Assembly (NCBI RefSeq): GCF_000143415.4
Contig: NW_003314297.1
Location: forward strand, 186,001 to 250,000
DNA: 64,000 nt
Reading direction: 5' to 3'
Source: Selaginella moellendorffii
Lineage: Eukaryota > Streptophyta > Lycopodiopsida > Selaginellales > Selaginellaceae
The notes under the pieces were generated by a model. It was not told the origin of the DNA. It saw only the letters and a list, made by a program, of their open reading frames with translations, and made no database searches. Position 1 is the stretch's first letter. Every line of letters starts with the position of its first letter. Made by a program: the position numbers and the translations under genes. This document shows, one piece after another, positions 1-12,836 of the stretch.

Positions 1-3000
1 GCAATCTCTTTTTGGTTGCGTGTTAAGTACTTTCCTCCTTTTATCTTTGAGCAGACTATGTTGCAGCCCATCCCAAGAAAAGCAATCGCTATCTGGCCAG
101 CAGCGCAGTGCCGCAAGAGAAATTTCGTTTGCCTTCGGTTTTCATGGATGTGTCTTTGCTGATTTATAATGCAGTCTTGGCAGCGAGGATAATGAATGCA
201 ACGCTTGTGCTGCCGGAGTTGGATTACCAACGAGAGTGCCACCACCTGGCCTCCAAAATCACCTTGTCCAGTAGAACGATATAGAAGGTCCTTTGATCTT
301 TTGCTTTCTCGTCCTTGATCGTGATAAAGAGCAAACACTTGTGTTTCTTGCACAGGGACCGCTTTGGTGGTGTGGTTTCTCGCCATCAGCGACACCTGGT
401 TTGTGTGTTTGTGTTGTTGTATAAATCTCACTAATAGGTGTCCACTTGCTCAGGAGCTTGGTTTCTTATCTTGTCTCCACTAAGGTAAGCAGTCATCTTT
501 GCTTCGGGTACTAGCTTTGCCTGGAGCCGCTCTCGACTTTGGGATCAGGTAATCCTTTTAATCTGTTAGTTGCAAACGGCTAGCTTTTTTCAGCCAGCCA
601 GAGAACGACGAGCATAGCGACTTGTTCCCGGCCATCGTTTCTACCTGGATGATTTTGGTTGTGCCGTAGATTTGAACAGGAAACAGCGGCCAATTTGCTC
701 TACTAGAGAAGCAAGGAGCTTCGTTTTTGCTAGCTTTTTTTCCCGAGAAGGACACGCCATCTCCTGGGACACGCTCCTGCGCACGATCGAAATGGCGTCG
801 TAATTTGCTCGCTACTTTCGATCGCATGCCACAGCACTGCGAGTTCTCGTGCTCTGTCGAATGCCGGGCCTTATGTCGGAGCTAGTGTCGGTTGCCTACG
901 CCTGTTTGGACATGGCCGGCGGGCTTTTGCCGCCATGATCACAAGCTATACACTATAAGTCTTTGCTTCGTACCGGTCAACGGTAACGGTTAGTTCTGGA
1001 GATGATATAATCCGCCAGAATCCGAGGTTTGAATCCATGATCGTCTACCTCTTTCGTCTTGTCTTTTGGGATGCGATGGCGCAGAGGGCTTTCTGCTATA
1101 GTGGTGCTCTGTTCGAACCGATGCCAGTGATGAACCCGGCGTCCTTGACGTCTGTCAAGATTGAATTGAGCCAATGATGCCACGGCAAGAACTGTTTTTG
1201 TATCAACGTATGCCCAAAGTCCTATGTTGATTTCGCAGCGGGATATTATAACCTGACCGGTTTGATCAACCACAATACCACATCTTTCTGGATCGCCGTT
1301 GCTGGCGTGTGCATGCCCGACCACAACGAGAATCGTTCTGGCATTCTGCGAGGCAAGAGAATCGTATGGCGTCGAGCATCTCTTTTCATGTTAATCCAGC
1401 ATGTTCTTTATGTACGAGGGTTAGTTGTTTTATCGGCCTGGCCTGGCGAAAGCTGGATTATAGAATGGAAGGAATAGAGTGTGATGACCTACTTGTGAAT
1501 TAAATCCAGCTGCATGCACTCTAACTTGGTCTCCTCTCTCTCTGACCATAGCATTTGGAAAAAAATGTATGTAAATTGAATTCTCTGTAATGCATTGTTA
1601 ATTTCTTAGAAGATAAATAAGTATATAAAAAAACTATACTAAATGACTTATACAAAATAGTGAACTCTAAGTGCAAAAACATCCTGGAAAGAAAAAGATT
1701 TTTTTTTTATTATTAAAACAAAATTTCTTTAAGACATAAATATATATGATTGAATTTTGTCAAATTTATTTTTTTATTTTATTTTATGCCAAGCTCTAAA
1801 AGATTTTCTATTTAATGTCATGTATATAGGTCGTAAACTATGCATCTTATAAGCATTATAATAACAATCTTAACTACTTTAAATTTTTATTTTTAAGTTG
1901 CTTGAAATGAAAAGTATTTAATTTGATTATAACCTTAATACATGTGGCTCTTTAAATATTAAAATAATATTTTAATATTTATAATTATTTTAAAGCTGGT
2001 CCAGAATGTTTTTTTAATTTAGAGGGGAGACTAGTGTTTGTTTTAATTAACTTGTATATGTCAAACACCTTTATTAAATATTTATGTAACTTTTTGAGTT
2101 TTAAAGTGGCTTTAAAACTATAGATATATATATAAAATTAAACTATCGGTTTTTGCATTATTGTAGTTTCTCAAGAATTATTAAATTTATTTTTCATTCA
2201 TATTTTTTGTTGATTAAATACTAAAGTTATAATTTAAAATATGATTTTGACATTATTTTCTCAATTAATTTTAACCAAATATGTTTAAAAATTTGTATAA
2301 ATTTCTAGCTTTTGGTTATTTTCCATGTAATTATTAGCTTTGACATTAATTATTAAAAAATATAATAAAATATAGATCTAGAATTTTGTATTTTTAGAGT
2401 TTATATTTATAGTAATATTTTTATTTAAGTTGCGATAGTTTTAATAATTAAAAGTAATTGAAAATGGTGAGAATTTGGTGGGAAATTTTATGAAGGCAAA
2501 AGAGGGCCATGAAAAGTAGCAATAGAAGTGTTTGTGCTTGCGATTGTAGCACCCTCATTGCTTGCTCCCAAGCTAGACATTGGTTTAATATATTATCATA
2601 TTTTAAAAAATAATGTCAAAGTTAATAATTACATGTAAAATAACTAAATGCTAAAATTTTATATAAATTTTAAAGGATATTTAGTTAAAAGTAATTGAGA
2701 TAAAAAAATTTATTTTAAATTATTCTAGTCAACAGAAAAATATGAATGAAAAAATAAATTTAATAAATCTTGTGGCACATTGCCTACACCTGGCCCTTCT
2801 TTTTCTTTGGTAAGTATGATTCTTTGTTATGATAATATCGATTATCAGGTGCAAGTCTTAGATGGAATGTATAACATAGCTTCTACAAGGAAAGGATGCA
2901 TGATGATGATCTCCTCATAGCAAAAGGGAGGACGTTCGAGGCAAACCCCAGGCAGCCTGATACTGTCTTCGCACTGCTTAACTTGGCTGCTCTTTCTTTC

Positions 3001-3555
3001 TTCATGTCTGTCTAACAATTATCTCAGCTACGACCTGTTTACCTCGCGGCTTGCCCACATGGTAATGCTTGAAGCTCTTCTAGTCAGCCATTGCCAGGGT
3101 TAGTGGAGTTCTCACTCGTGTTTTTCTGTCGTCCAGGCTGCTGGTGTTCATCACACTTTTAACGCTTCTGTTCCCGTGCCAGCATTTTGATGGTATCCTT
3201 GGTTGGCTCGGGAGCAACAAAACATCAAGGCCCGTCGTTCCTAGCAAGGACCTCTATACAATTGCAAAACTATCCGGAGCTAACGTGTAACTTGACGCAG
3301 GTACAGCCGCGTTGCAAAACATGCGTCGCAGGGAGGCCTCCCACACCAAAACCTGGCTCTTCTCTCACCCGGTTATGCAGATTCTTATGAGAGATAAGTG
3401 CCATGTGCAGTGATAACAATCCAGTATGCACGCATCGATGAATCCAACGGTTGTAGATTGCCCGGCGAAAAGATCGATTTGGTTTCGGTGGCTAGAATCG
3501 AACACGGTTTCAACGTAGGCATAGGTATTGAAAGAAAAAAAATAAGGTCATTCTA
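1..3555. other. Intergenic region upstream of the F-box gene; no confident gene
   Basis: I see no gene that I can support here. Bases 1-1500 have gene-like base composition with intron-like GTAAG motifs (near 484 and 549) and a TATA-like GTATAAATC near 420, so the ends or untranslated exons of a neighbouring gene may lie here, but no recognisable protein emerges. Bases 1550-2870 are strongly AT-rich and contain the inverted repeat listed separately. Bases 2880-3420 are again less AT-rich, with short coding-like stretches and plausible splice sites (for example GTAATG after 3061 and a CAG before 3138). They could be a decayed gene, but no family is recognisable. Confidence 0.5.
2172..2772. repeat. 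Large diverged inverted repeat (foldback-type element)
   Basis: The stretch at about 2172-2370, read on the opposite strand, aligns with about 2587-2772 along most of its length. Shared blocks include CAAGAATTATTAAATTT against CAAGATTTATTAAATTT and CATGTAATTATTA with TTTGACATTA. The arms are roughly 190 bp, clearly diverged and slightly gapped, and separated by about 215 bp of unrelated sequence. This is the shape of a foldback element or an old MITE. No coding capacity is seen in the spacer. No clean target-site duplication was identified by eye, so the transposon origin is an inference. Confidence 0.65.
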
Positions 3556-4869
3556 ATGGAAGCGAAAAAGGTCAGGAGCGCAATCGAGAGGCTGCCGGAT
3601 GAAGTTTTATATGATATCCTCTCGCGTGTGAGTAACAAAGGTGGCAAGGACTATGCCGGGTACTGCTTGGTTTGTAAGAGGTGGAATCGAGTTGGTAAGG
3701 AGGTTGGACTGGATGTGTCGATCGACTACCCACTGGAGTGGCCGGCTTTCCAGGGAGGAGGTCTCGAGCTGGGTCGGATCCGGAGGCTTAGCATCGACAT
3801 GTATTTGGGCAGTGATTACTCGTGGCTGGTGGGTTTAAGCGACAGACTCGAGGAAATCACTATAGATGGCGGCGTGTTGGAACCAGACAAGCCCTTTGAT
3901 CTGGGGTGCCTTTTCAAGTGTTCTAAGCTCAAATACATGTCTCTAGCCAGGGTTGAGGTTCGTGAGATGGCGAGACATGGCTGTGGGAACACTGAGAGGA
4001 TGCTGGTGTCATTTCCGGCCCTCACTTGCTGCATGCTCAAGAAGGTCGTTGGTGTTGAGCTTCAGCAGCTTCTGGATTCGTGTCCAAGGCTGGAAAGGCT
4101 GGAGGCGGAGATGTTTGGGTTCAATGGATTATTGCGCTCAGCAAGGTTGAGAGAGTTGCGGCTGGAGGCAGAAGCTGGCGGGGATTTTAAGTTGGACTTT
4201 CCAGATCTGGAGGCTGCTTTTGTAGGTGATTGCATGAAGCTGGAGCTGAAAGCTCCGCGTCTCAAGCGTCTCTCACTTGGTTCTTGCCAAGAGCTTGTTA
4301 GCTTGGACCTAGGCAGCCCACTGCAGAGTCTAGATCTCTACTCGTCTGGATTTCGAACGGCTGCAGCTGTGGACAGGAGACACTTTGCGTGCGTAAGGCT
4401 GAAAAGCCATGGATGCCTGACAGGAGGATATTGTGCGCACAAGGTTGCCAAGCTGATACTGGTATTGCCGCAGCTGAGGGAATGCAAGGAGCTGACAATA
4501 AGTGGATGTTGCGATTGCCATCCGTGGAAGTGTTCCGAGACGGATCAGTTGTTCTCCAGCCACGAGGTCGAGCTTCCATGTTACAAGCTGACAAAAATCT
4601 ACATCGAAGACAACAAAGGCTCGGGGCTGGAGGAGATGCTGGCTTCACTCGTCAAGCAGTGTCCAGCATTACGAGCTCTCGAAGTGGCGGGCGTTCCTGA
4701 TGAACAATTTCTAAACAAGTTGAGGGCGTCCTCGTGCTCCATTCTGCAGGAACGTTTGGACAGAGGGGTACAAGGGGTGCAGTCAAGGAGATGTACACAA
4801 CATGTCGACGGTTCCAAGTTAAGAATACGATTGCTCAGAGACTCAATCCAAGCTGTTTCCTGCAATTAA
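3556..4869 (+). CDS. F-box/LRR-repeat protein, single exon
   Basis: Encodes 437 residues in one uninterrupted frame. The N-terminus (about residues 9-55) is a plant F-box: the core IERLPDEVLYDILSRV is followed by the typical CLVCKRWNRV segment. The rest is leucine-rich, with irregular repeats of the form LxxLxLxxC (for example LERLEAEM, LKRLSLGSC and SLDLGSPLQSLDL) and a C-terminal stretch resembling the last LRRs of F-box/LRR proteins. F-box proteins of this type act as the substrate-recognition subunit of SCF (SKP1-CUL1-F-box) ubiquitin ligases in cytosol or nucleus; the target cannot be predicted. The ATG chosen is the first in frame and lies just before the F-box. The absence of introns contrasts with most neighbours but is common for plant F-box genes. 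No paralogue is seen in the window. Confidence 0.85.
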   Translation: MEAKKVRSAIERLPDEVLYDILSRVSNKGGKDYAGYCLVCKRWNRVGKEVGLDVSIDYPLEWPAFQGGGLELGRIRRLSIDMYLGSDYSWLVGLSDRLEEITIDGGVLEPDKPFDLGCLFKCSKLKYMSLARVEVREMARHGCGNTERMLVSFPALTCCMLKKVVGVELQQLLDSCPRLERLEAEMFGFNGLLRSARLRELRLEAEAGGDFKLDFPDLEAAFVGDCMKLELKAPRLKRLSLGSCQELVSLDLGSPLQSLDLYSSGFRTAAAVDRRHFACVRLKSHGCLTGGYCAHKVAKLILVLPQLRECKELTISGCCDCHPWKCSETDQLFSSHEVELPCYKLTKIYIEDNKGSGLEEMLASLVKQCPALRALEVAGVPDEQFLNKLRASSCSILQERLDRGVQGVQSRRCTQHVDGSKLRIRLLRDSIQAVSCN

Positions 4870-5878
4870 GACTCCCTTCAAAAAATGTATTTAGTCAAAT
4901 CATAGAGACTTTGTCTATTGTACGGTACCGTACGTTCACTTAATACTTTAAACACGAGCAGTTGTGGTGGAATTGCTTGAAGAATGCTTGCTTGCTTTTG
5001 TTTTCTACTCCTCCAAAACCAGGACTGGCTGGGGCAGAAGAGGCACAATACTTTTGGATCTCTAGCAGAAAGTGTGGAAATGAGTCCTACCAAAGGATTG
5101 GCTGCAAGGAATTACATTAACCTTAACAGCTATAATGATATTGAACCATGTTTCTTATTATGGACATTCAAAGGGAATGACAAACACACTCATGAAGAAG
5201 AAAATGAAGTCAAGCGGATAAAAAACCATTAATGGGACAATTCCAGCGGTCCAGTATCAGTGGGTGCAGCGCTCGTAATCCATCCTTTGAAACATAGGAG
5301 AACATCCAGTGTGCTTGCAATGCTGTAGATCTCCTGCTTGCTGGGAAACGCCGGGAAAGCGGCGCCGCTCGAAGCGCCTGCCTATCAAGCCTATGAAGTG
5401 GACATAGTAATAGGGGCCTGGTCTCTGTCTGCGGCCATCAGTGCCCACAAACACCTCGAGAGGAAGGAGGTGGTGTTCTTGTCCAGGCCATGCATCATAC
5501 AAAACATATCGGCTACAAGGCCACGAGGAAATAGCACGATGTTGCACCCCTGTCGCACTGTCAAAACATTAGGTAAGATGGATCGCTTCCGCCATCCCCC
5601 CAAAAGGAGTGATCGTATTTCTCCTCCATACACCTTTGTTAAGAAATGTATGTCTTAAGTGTGCTTTCGTTCGTAGGCGAACCAAAAAATGCAAGCCGCA
5701 CAATTCTCCGGCTAGAATTCCTCTTACCTTTTATTACTTTTTTTTTTCTAGAATTTTCCCGATACTAAACTTAACCGCCTAGAGGCTTACGAATGGAAAT
5801 GGGATTTACAGACTTGACTTCGATCTTTTGGTTTTGCTGGAGATCTTTCTTTGCTCGAGAGTTTCTTCGTTTTTGTAG
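4870..5878. other. Intergenic region between F-box and DUF639 genes
   Basis: No gene can be assigned. A more GC-rich island at about 5250-5600 is open in several frames on both strands without similarity to a family I know. It may be a decayed exon set, or the 3' untranslated region of the DUF639 gene, which ends at 5879 on the minus strand. Confidence 0.4.
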
Positions 5879-8835
5879 CTACGACTGATGATCGTGCTCG
5901 TCCGCAACTCGCACAGGAACAACGGGAATGCTGTTCCACCACTCTTTCATTCTCCTGTTAAATCGCTCGGAGCTCTCGCGACGTACGTGCATTTGCCTCG
6001 TGAAGATATCCAAGAACACGGCGAGGGCGATCCACCGGAGTGGCAGCGCCGCTAGAACCAGCGCCAGTCCTCCCAGAATTGCTAATACTTGATCGGTCGC
6101 CTGTGGAGAAAATCGAAAGTTACCGCCCATGGGTATGAAACTCTGAAGCTTACCTCTGGTTGAGCCGAGAGAAGCAAGGCGCGAATCTTCAAGAGGAAGA
6201 TGTTTGCCGCTTGGATCACGCCCTCCAGCTGCGATATTGCTTGCTGCAGCGCCATGAGTTGCTCCAGTGTGCTTTGGCCTGGTGGTATGGGGACGACAAT
6301 CTCGTGGTCTCGTTTGCCTTTGGAGCTGTAGCGCAGCCAGAGGATGTACAAGACGATGACGAGGAGGAGAAGCGGTGGAAGGTATCGGACCCAATCTCTG
6401 CAAGGACGGATTTTTAGCACAGCGACGCCACTAGCGAAAAAAAACTCACCTATAAAATATATACGAGAAGAGCAGACAAAACATTGCTGCCTTGAATGGC
6501 TCCCTCCATGAAGCGACATCTTGAAGCCAATTTACGAAGTTTACAGCAGGAATACTTAGCTCCTGTAGTTGCAGAAACGTGTAAGAGAAAGAGAAAAGAG
6601 AAAATCATGGAGGTACCTTCATAATAGCGACATTGGTACCGATTCCCTCAACTCTCACGCCTTCGATCGTAGACTGCGCCAGTTCAACTTTTCTAGAACT
6701 GCTTCGAGCCTGCTGAACAGCCTTTTCCAGCTGAGTGTAGTCGCCAATCAGCACTTCTCCCACAGGGATTCCAGCGTCCTTGTAAGCATCCGTTCCCAGA
6801 GCTGAAAGTTCGGTCACGGCAGCACTGGAGAAGATTCGAGAGCCTCGACTCTCTCGAGAAATCTCGTTTTCTCCCTCTGCGGCTCTCTTCAGACGCTCTG
6901 CTAGTGCCTCTAGAACCATGTCTCCGCCAGGTAGTTCCTCCGTCAGCGAAAAAGTGAGTAAGGCTTCGGGATTTCTCGGAAGCATATGGTAAGCTTCCTT
7001 AGTCGCACGAAGACGTCCACATCCTAAAACAGCTCTGGCACGGGCTTCTGACCGTCCAACACCTTCCAGACTAGATGACCTTATGAACTGATGAGCCATG
7101 ATCACCTCACGAACAATCGCTAGCCAGTAATCGCGACGAGAGTGGCCCGTCAACTCGGGAAATTCTATCACCACGGGGTCCGACCTGTTGTGATACTTTA
7201 CCATCAGGATGATACAACGTAGAAACTGAATATGACTTACAAGTTCTCCGACTTATAGGTAATCGCCTTGTCAAAAAGCCGAGCTCCCCAAGGCCCAGTC
7301 AAGTCTGGTTTCACAGTATGGTGGAGATCAACAGATAAATCGTACTTTTTAGGTGCATCATAAGATACAACTCCTGCTGCTTCGAAGTACAATGCTCGAT
7401 CTGTCAAAGTCAGCCGTCCTGCACAGAGCAACACATAAGATCCCTCATCATCAAACACAGAGGGTTCCTACCCGGCCAAGTTGACATATTAATATGCTGA
7501 AGAACTGGCTGAGTTGTGACTGTCCCATCCACATCTATGATCATCTCTCCTTTTGATAGACGCAGATTCGAGACGAGTGAAGGTGTTGCCAGGTTTTTCA
7601 TAGACTTGATCGTTCTGGAGGAAGAAAAAAGAAAAAAAATAAAAGCTTAACTACAGAAACTAAGAAAACCAGCACCGACATACTTGTCCAGCTCTCCAAT
7701 GTACTTGTCATATACAGGAAAAGGCAGCCGCCCCCCGGTGGTAGCAGTGAGTGCATCAAACTGGCAGTGTACTGTGATCATGTCTGCTACCACCGGCATA
7801 GCTGGAGCTAACCGGCAGAATGCGTCGGGGCCAACAGTACTCTCGACATCAACCTGTAAACCAGCACTAGAATTCTTGTAAGAAACGCAAGAGAACGAAA
7901 TCAGACATCTATCAGATAGCCACCAATAAAATGAAGACCCCTTTCTTTTTCGTTGCTAAGTCTACCTCTCCCAAGGAAAACTTCCCATGCTAAGCTGAAG
8001 TGTAAGAGTGGAAGAAAGAAGACCATCATAGGCATCAGATCGGAATAAAAGAGCGCCGAGTCTTCCTCATCCTTGTCGCCAGCCATGATTCCTTGTTCCT
8101 TATCCTTCTGCCATTGGGGGTGAAGCTATTAGCACGAACTTCACCCCCTCTAAGCTTCTACAGACTAGACTAGTCTATCTACACTGAGAAATCCTATACT
8201 GCATGATAAAAGATGCAGCTTGATAAAACTACGTGAATCGTACCTGATGCGAAGCTATCGCAATGCTTGATCCTTCTGGTCCAGTTTCATGATCTAGATG
8301 CTCTCTATGCTTACGTGTAGCTGCTGGAGACAACACTCACCTTAACAGTGGGCTTATTCGCAGCTCCGGGAGCTTCCCACGCGAGCATCATATCGAAACT
8401 TAGACGGCGGAACTCCTTGTCACTCAGATGATCCGAGGTCTGCGTCGCCACCGACAGAGCTCGAAAGGAGCAGTACTCGAGAAAGTTTCGAGCATATCTT
8501 CCAGGCGTCTTTGCCGGCAGCGGAGCTTCCTCTTCGAAGCTCCGCTTGAGATCATCGATCTCGAGGAGAAGGATCCTACAGGACCAAGATCAGCCTTGAA
8601 AAAAAAAGAGATTTTTTTTCGCTTCCACTTGCCTCGCACAACGTCCCACAACAACATTGGCTAGAGGCGAGAGCTCCTTGATCCATTTGCGAGTACCTGA
8701 TGGACTGTGCTCCAATTTCACTTGCTGGGCCTGGGGCGATGGCGCCTTGCTGCCGATTGCCCCAAACAGGCTCCTCATGGTGCTATCGGCCATGATATTC
8801 TCCACCAAGCTCTTGCCCCTGGACAGCACAGCCAT
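5879..8835 (-). CDS. DUF639 family protein (plant-specific, membrane anchored C-terminus)
   Basis: A multi-exon gene whose pieces match the plant DUF639 family in order. These are an N-terminal exon with MAVLSRGKSLVEN; an exon with ARNFLEYCSFRALSV and RRLSFDMMLAWEAP; PAMPVVADMITVHCQFDALT; RLTLTDRALYFEA with DLTGPWGARLFDKA; then PVVIEFPELTGHSRRDYWL. The C-terminal exons hold two hydrophobic segments (LPPLLLLVIVLYILWL and ILGGLALVLAALPLRWIAL), so the protein is probably membrane anchored. The biochemical role of the family is unknown. The start chosen is the in-frame ATG at 8835; the open frame continues upstream only to a TTG. The first intron (8576-8632, 57 nt) begins with GC rather than GT (GAG|GCAAGT) and ends TGTAG, and splicing it restores the family sequence. 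A telo-box-like AAAACCCTAA lies about 55 bp upstream. The exon edge near 8000 is uncertain. Confidence 0.88.
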
Positions 8836-8993
8836 CGATCGATCGCTCACACATCCGCGAGCGCCGCGCAATCGCGGAGCTGCATCTCTCAAAACCCTAA
8901 TCTCTCTCTCGTTTTCTTGAATTTAATTCATGTCGCGACACGTGTCAGTGCCACGCTCGTATGACATGCATGGGGTCGAGAAAAATTTACAGG

Positions 8994-11900
8994 CTAGAGG
9001 CCCAGTATCGTGTCAACAAATACTGAGCCATTGATTTCCTTTGGTAGCGATTGGAGGTCGATCGCCTCGCCCATGCAAACATCCACGCATTTTTGGAGCT
9101 CTTCCCTGTCAAAACGAAAGTTTTGATCCAATCTAGAAACGAAGAGGCAATTTCAACACTACTTACTTTGAAAGAGGTTCTCCCTCCGTTTGAAGGAGAG
9201 TAAACAGAGTGTCTCGAGAGAACTTTCCCGTCGATAGATCAGCTCCGAGGATCTGCGAAGATCGTAGATAAGCTTCGGAAGCTGGTGTACCAAAATCACT
9301 TACGTTGAAAGCAACTTGAAAGAGTGACGCATTGTACTCGATCATCGACTTGTGGTTTGCGTAGAGCGTCACAAAGCTCTCAAAGTCGAGGCTGTTTGGC
9401 GGTGTCTGCTTGGCTCGCTCGCTGGCCGGGGACAAAACGAGCGTTACAAACATGCAGAGAAGCAAAAGCAGGCACTACTCACGAGGGGAGAGCGATTTCG
9501 TGAAGTATGTCGCGAATGTATGAATTTGATGGATAAACACCCACCGAACGTAAAATGTCGGGAAGCTGCTCCAGTGGAGTTGTATTATCTAGATTACGCT
9601 CGTCCAGGAAATCCTCTCCCTGAAAAAAAAAAGTATTTAGATTTGGCCCACGTCTATTATGTGGTTATTTACCTGTGCACGGATCTGTGAGCAGAAAAAC
9701 TGTTCCCTTAAGCTCTGCAGAATCATTCTGCCTTCGGCACCTGGTGGCAGCATTGGATAAGGACCTGCACGATTCCATTCGTCTTCCAGAGCAGTGTCAA
9801 GCAACGGCATGCTCACCCTCCAAACAATGACAATGCTGCCAGGAGAAAACTGATTTAGTGCTAGTTCAAAAAAAATAAAAATTCTTTTCCATGCCTGTCG
9901 ACTCCCGCTGTCATAATATATTGTGAATCGTGCGATATTGCCATCGAAGTTATAGGACCGGCATGGGCTACAACACCCATAATGTGCAAGTTCATTTGAT
10001 CGGCAGCTGGAAATGTTGTTATCCCGAGAATTTGTTCTCTGGTTACATATGCAAGATAATCCTGCAAGCCGAAGGGTAAGAGAACGTCATACAACATACT
10101 CGCATCGTACCTTTCCAGCTTCACCGCCAGGAAGCCTGACCATCTGGCTCACAGGATTTCCAAAGCTTGGACCAAGAAATGTTTTCTCGCAAACGTAGTT
10201 ATCAGTCTCATAGACCCGCAACTTAAACCCTTCGTCGGTGACAAGCACTTGCACCTGAATAGCATACGCATGTAAATGTCTCCAGCGAATTCGAAGCCGA
10301 GACAGTTATACCTCTCCCGACTTTGGATCTATTGATGGAAACAATGACGATGGCTTCAGTAATGACCCGAGTTCCCACGTTCCCCTCAAATTAAGTCCCA
10401 CATCCGTATCTGATTGAACTAGATCATACTCGACAAGCATGTTATCCTGTGAATGGCCGCCTAAACATCAATGCGTTAACAAACAAAAGTATATGAGTAC
10501 CTGAGCAACAGAGAATAATCTGCTGAGACCCCGACGGTCCAGAATAAACTGCAAACCAACAATAGGCCTCGCATGAGACCTGTATTTACCAATGTATAAC
10601 CATCTTCCGTCATCCTGATCGCGGAAACAAAAGAGTTCAAAAACTTATAACTCCTACTTAATGTTATCAGAACCTGGTGTCTGCAGCTTAGCAGAGCGAC
10701 AGCACAACTTCCATCTGCTGCTGCCAAAAGCGTTCCATCGTGGGAGAACGCGAACTGCAGTCAAAATAGCAGCGCGTCACTTTTTGGCAACGGCGATTGC
10801 ACATTATTACCTTGTGAAGGGTAGATGACGAAAATGAGAAGCTCTGTATATCTACCAAAGTTTCTGCATTAACAAGCTGCGACAGCAAATAGATCGTCAG
10901 CGAAACTACTACAAAAAGCGTTCTTACCTTAGCAATACCATTTGTGAAACCACAAGCAATCAAGGAAGCCGTTGGGGAGTACTTGATTATTGAAGCCTGG
11001 CAATTGCATGGTCTGCAAAATGTTACATGACGGATTGGGACGACTTATTTGAGATTTGGAAATGACATTTACCTTAAGATATGAAAACTTCCTCTCGTTC
11101 ACAAGCTCTCTTGTGCTATAATCGTGAACCTATTTCACGTGAAAATAACACCAAGAGTGTTGTATAGTCTAGCTAACAAACCTGAAACAATCCATCCGTG
11201 CTAATAGTTGCAAAGCAAGGCAGCAAAGGATGTCCAGTCATAGATTGAACAGTCTCTGGCAGGTATTCTGTTACCTCTTCACCCTGATAGAACAACCAAA
11301 ATTCGATCGCATTATAATTATCAGGAACAACTGTACCTTGCATGAAGCAGACCCTGGCTGTTCCTCAAAAATACCAGCATGGAGAAGAAGAATGTGTGCC
11401 TTCCTTGTACCAACAACAAACGGAGGTACTTTGAGCGAGTTATATGCAACTTCATCTTCACTTTCTTCAATAGCGGAGAATGAGAGGGAAGTAACCTCGC
11501 CTGTAAGGAACGCAATACTCAATAAGATGCGTTTGAACAACAAAGTTACCTGCTGCTAGCTCCTCAAACCACCCAGTGAGACCTATTCTTGAGTCATAAA
11601 AATGTAAATAGCCATCTGACCCTCCGGTTGCAACATACTGCTTGATTGTTGTCATCACTAGAATTGCCGAGTTGTGAAGCTTGATCACTTTGGTAGCTTG
11701 CATTGTCCTTGGCTTTGGATCTTCCGAATCATCTGAATATACAGACCTGCAACGTCTCTCAGTCAGCGAGCTAGATGGCTCTTTTGGTACGATGCTTACT
11801 GCTCCCATACAACTACATCGCCATCAGTTGTTGCAGTTATAGCGAATGCGGTATTCGGTACAAAGGTTGTGACTGTAAACAATCCAACCGCTTGTTTCAA

Positions 11901-12836
11901 CTCCGCTGCCTTTAGAACAGCTTTCAGCCCCTCCAAAGATCCTCTAGCATTCTCCTTCTGCAGAACACAGGATTTTTTTATCTCCATCAATACAAACTAG
12001 CTACTAACCTTGACATGCCTCCAAAAGTAAACACTCTTTTGTCCATTGGTGACAAGCTCAGTTTGATCACCCCCATTGAAGCGCACGCAAGTCTGAATGT
12101 ACACAAGAGTAAGAGAAGTTTTCTCAGCTGCAAGACAAACTTACTTGCGGTTTTTTGGAGGCCACAACAGCGGCAGCAAGCGGCTCGCCATTAGAAATCT
12201 CAACATCCCAAATGCAAAGCACCTGCTTGGAACAGTATTCTGCAAGCTACACCTTGTAAAAAAATTGAAAAGACAATTGCTAAGCTACGTTGGTATCGTA
12301 CCAGTGTCGCTGAGGGTAGCAAAGAGTGCTCCATCGGGAGAAATATCAATTGCTATAACTCCACCACTTATATCTTGTGCTACTGCTTTCACAGCCTACG
12401 AAGCAAAAATTCCTATCCAAAGAACTCACAAAGAAAAGCCATACCTGTCCGGTGGAAGAATCCCAGATGATAATCGCGGCGTCCGGGCCACAGTCTGCCG
12501 ATATTATGTTGCTCTTGTTAGGAGTTGGAGCCAAGCATTTGATCTGGTGGATGTGTCCTTGCAAGATTGTCTACACGCACAGCAAAATCGCTGGAATCGA
12601 GAGGGCAAATCGATCCAAATACCTGGCGATGCGAGGGACAGTGATGAATAACGATCGCATTCCCAGCGGCATAAGCTACGCAGTCGCGATCGTTCGTCCT
12701 AATGTCCACAACGCCACAGATCACACTGCTCGAAAATCCATAGACGCGATGGATGTCCTAGAGGATCCATCACTATGGATGTCAAAGAGGATTGATCGAT
12801 CCAGGGCGCGCTTACCAGAGCCTGTGGACACTCCAT
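8994..12836 (-). CDS. CFAP251: CFAP251/WDR66-like WD40 axonemal protein
   Basis: A gene with many short introns encoding a long WD40 protein, by eye about 900-1000 residues. WD-type strands are visible throughout: GPDAAIIIWDSSTGQ, AITATTDGDVVVWEQ, YVATGGSDGYLHFYDSRIG, SLIACGFTNGIAKV and AISHDSQYIMTAGVDR. The N-terminal HIHQIKCLAPTPNK segment and the C-terminal block (ILGADLSTGKFSRDTLFTLL, LQTEGEPLSK, then EEL) match CFAP251 (WDR66), a component of the calmodulin- and spoke-associated complex at the base of radial spoke 3 in motile cilia. The start is in a tiny 21-nt first exon (12816-12836), joined across a 58-nt intron (donor GTAAGC, acceptor CTCTAG) to a frame reading RVYGFSSSVICG. Such genes are expected only in plants with flagellate sperm. 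The divergent PP2A gene begins 303 bp away. Confidence 0.88.

Noticed and set aside
977-1324. 115-codon minus-strand open frame
   Set aside because: It starts at a non-ATG codon, shows no family features, and its surroundings give no matching exons.
5257-5633. Overlapping open frames on both strands in a GC-rich island
   Set aside because: Frames switch without splice sites and neither strand matches a family I recognise.
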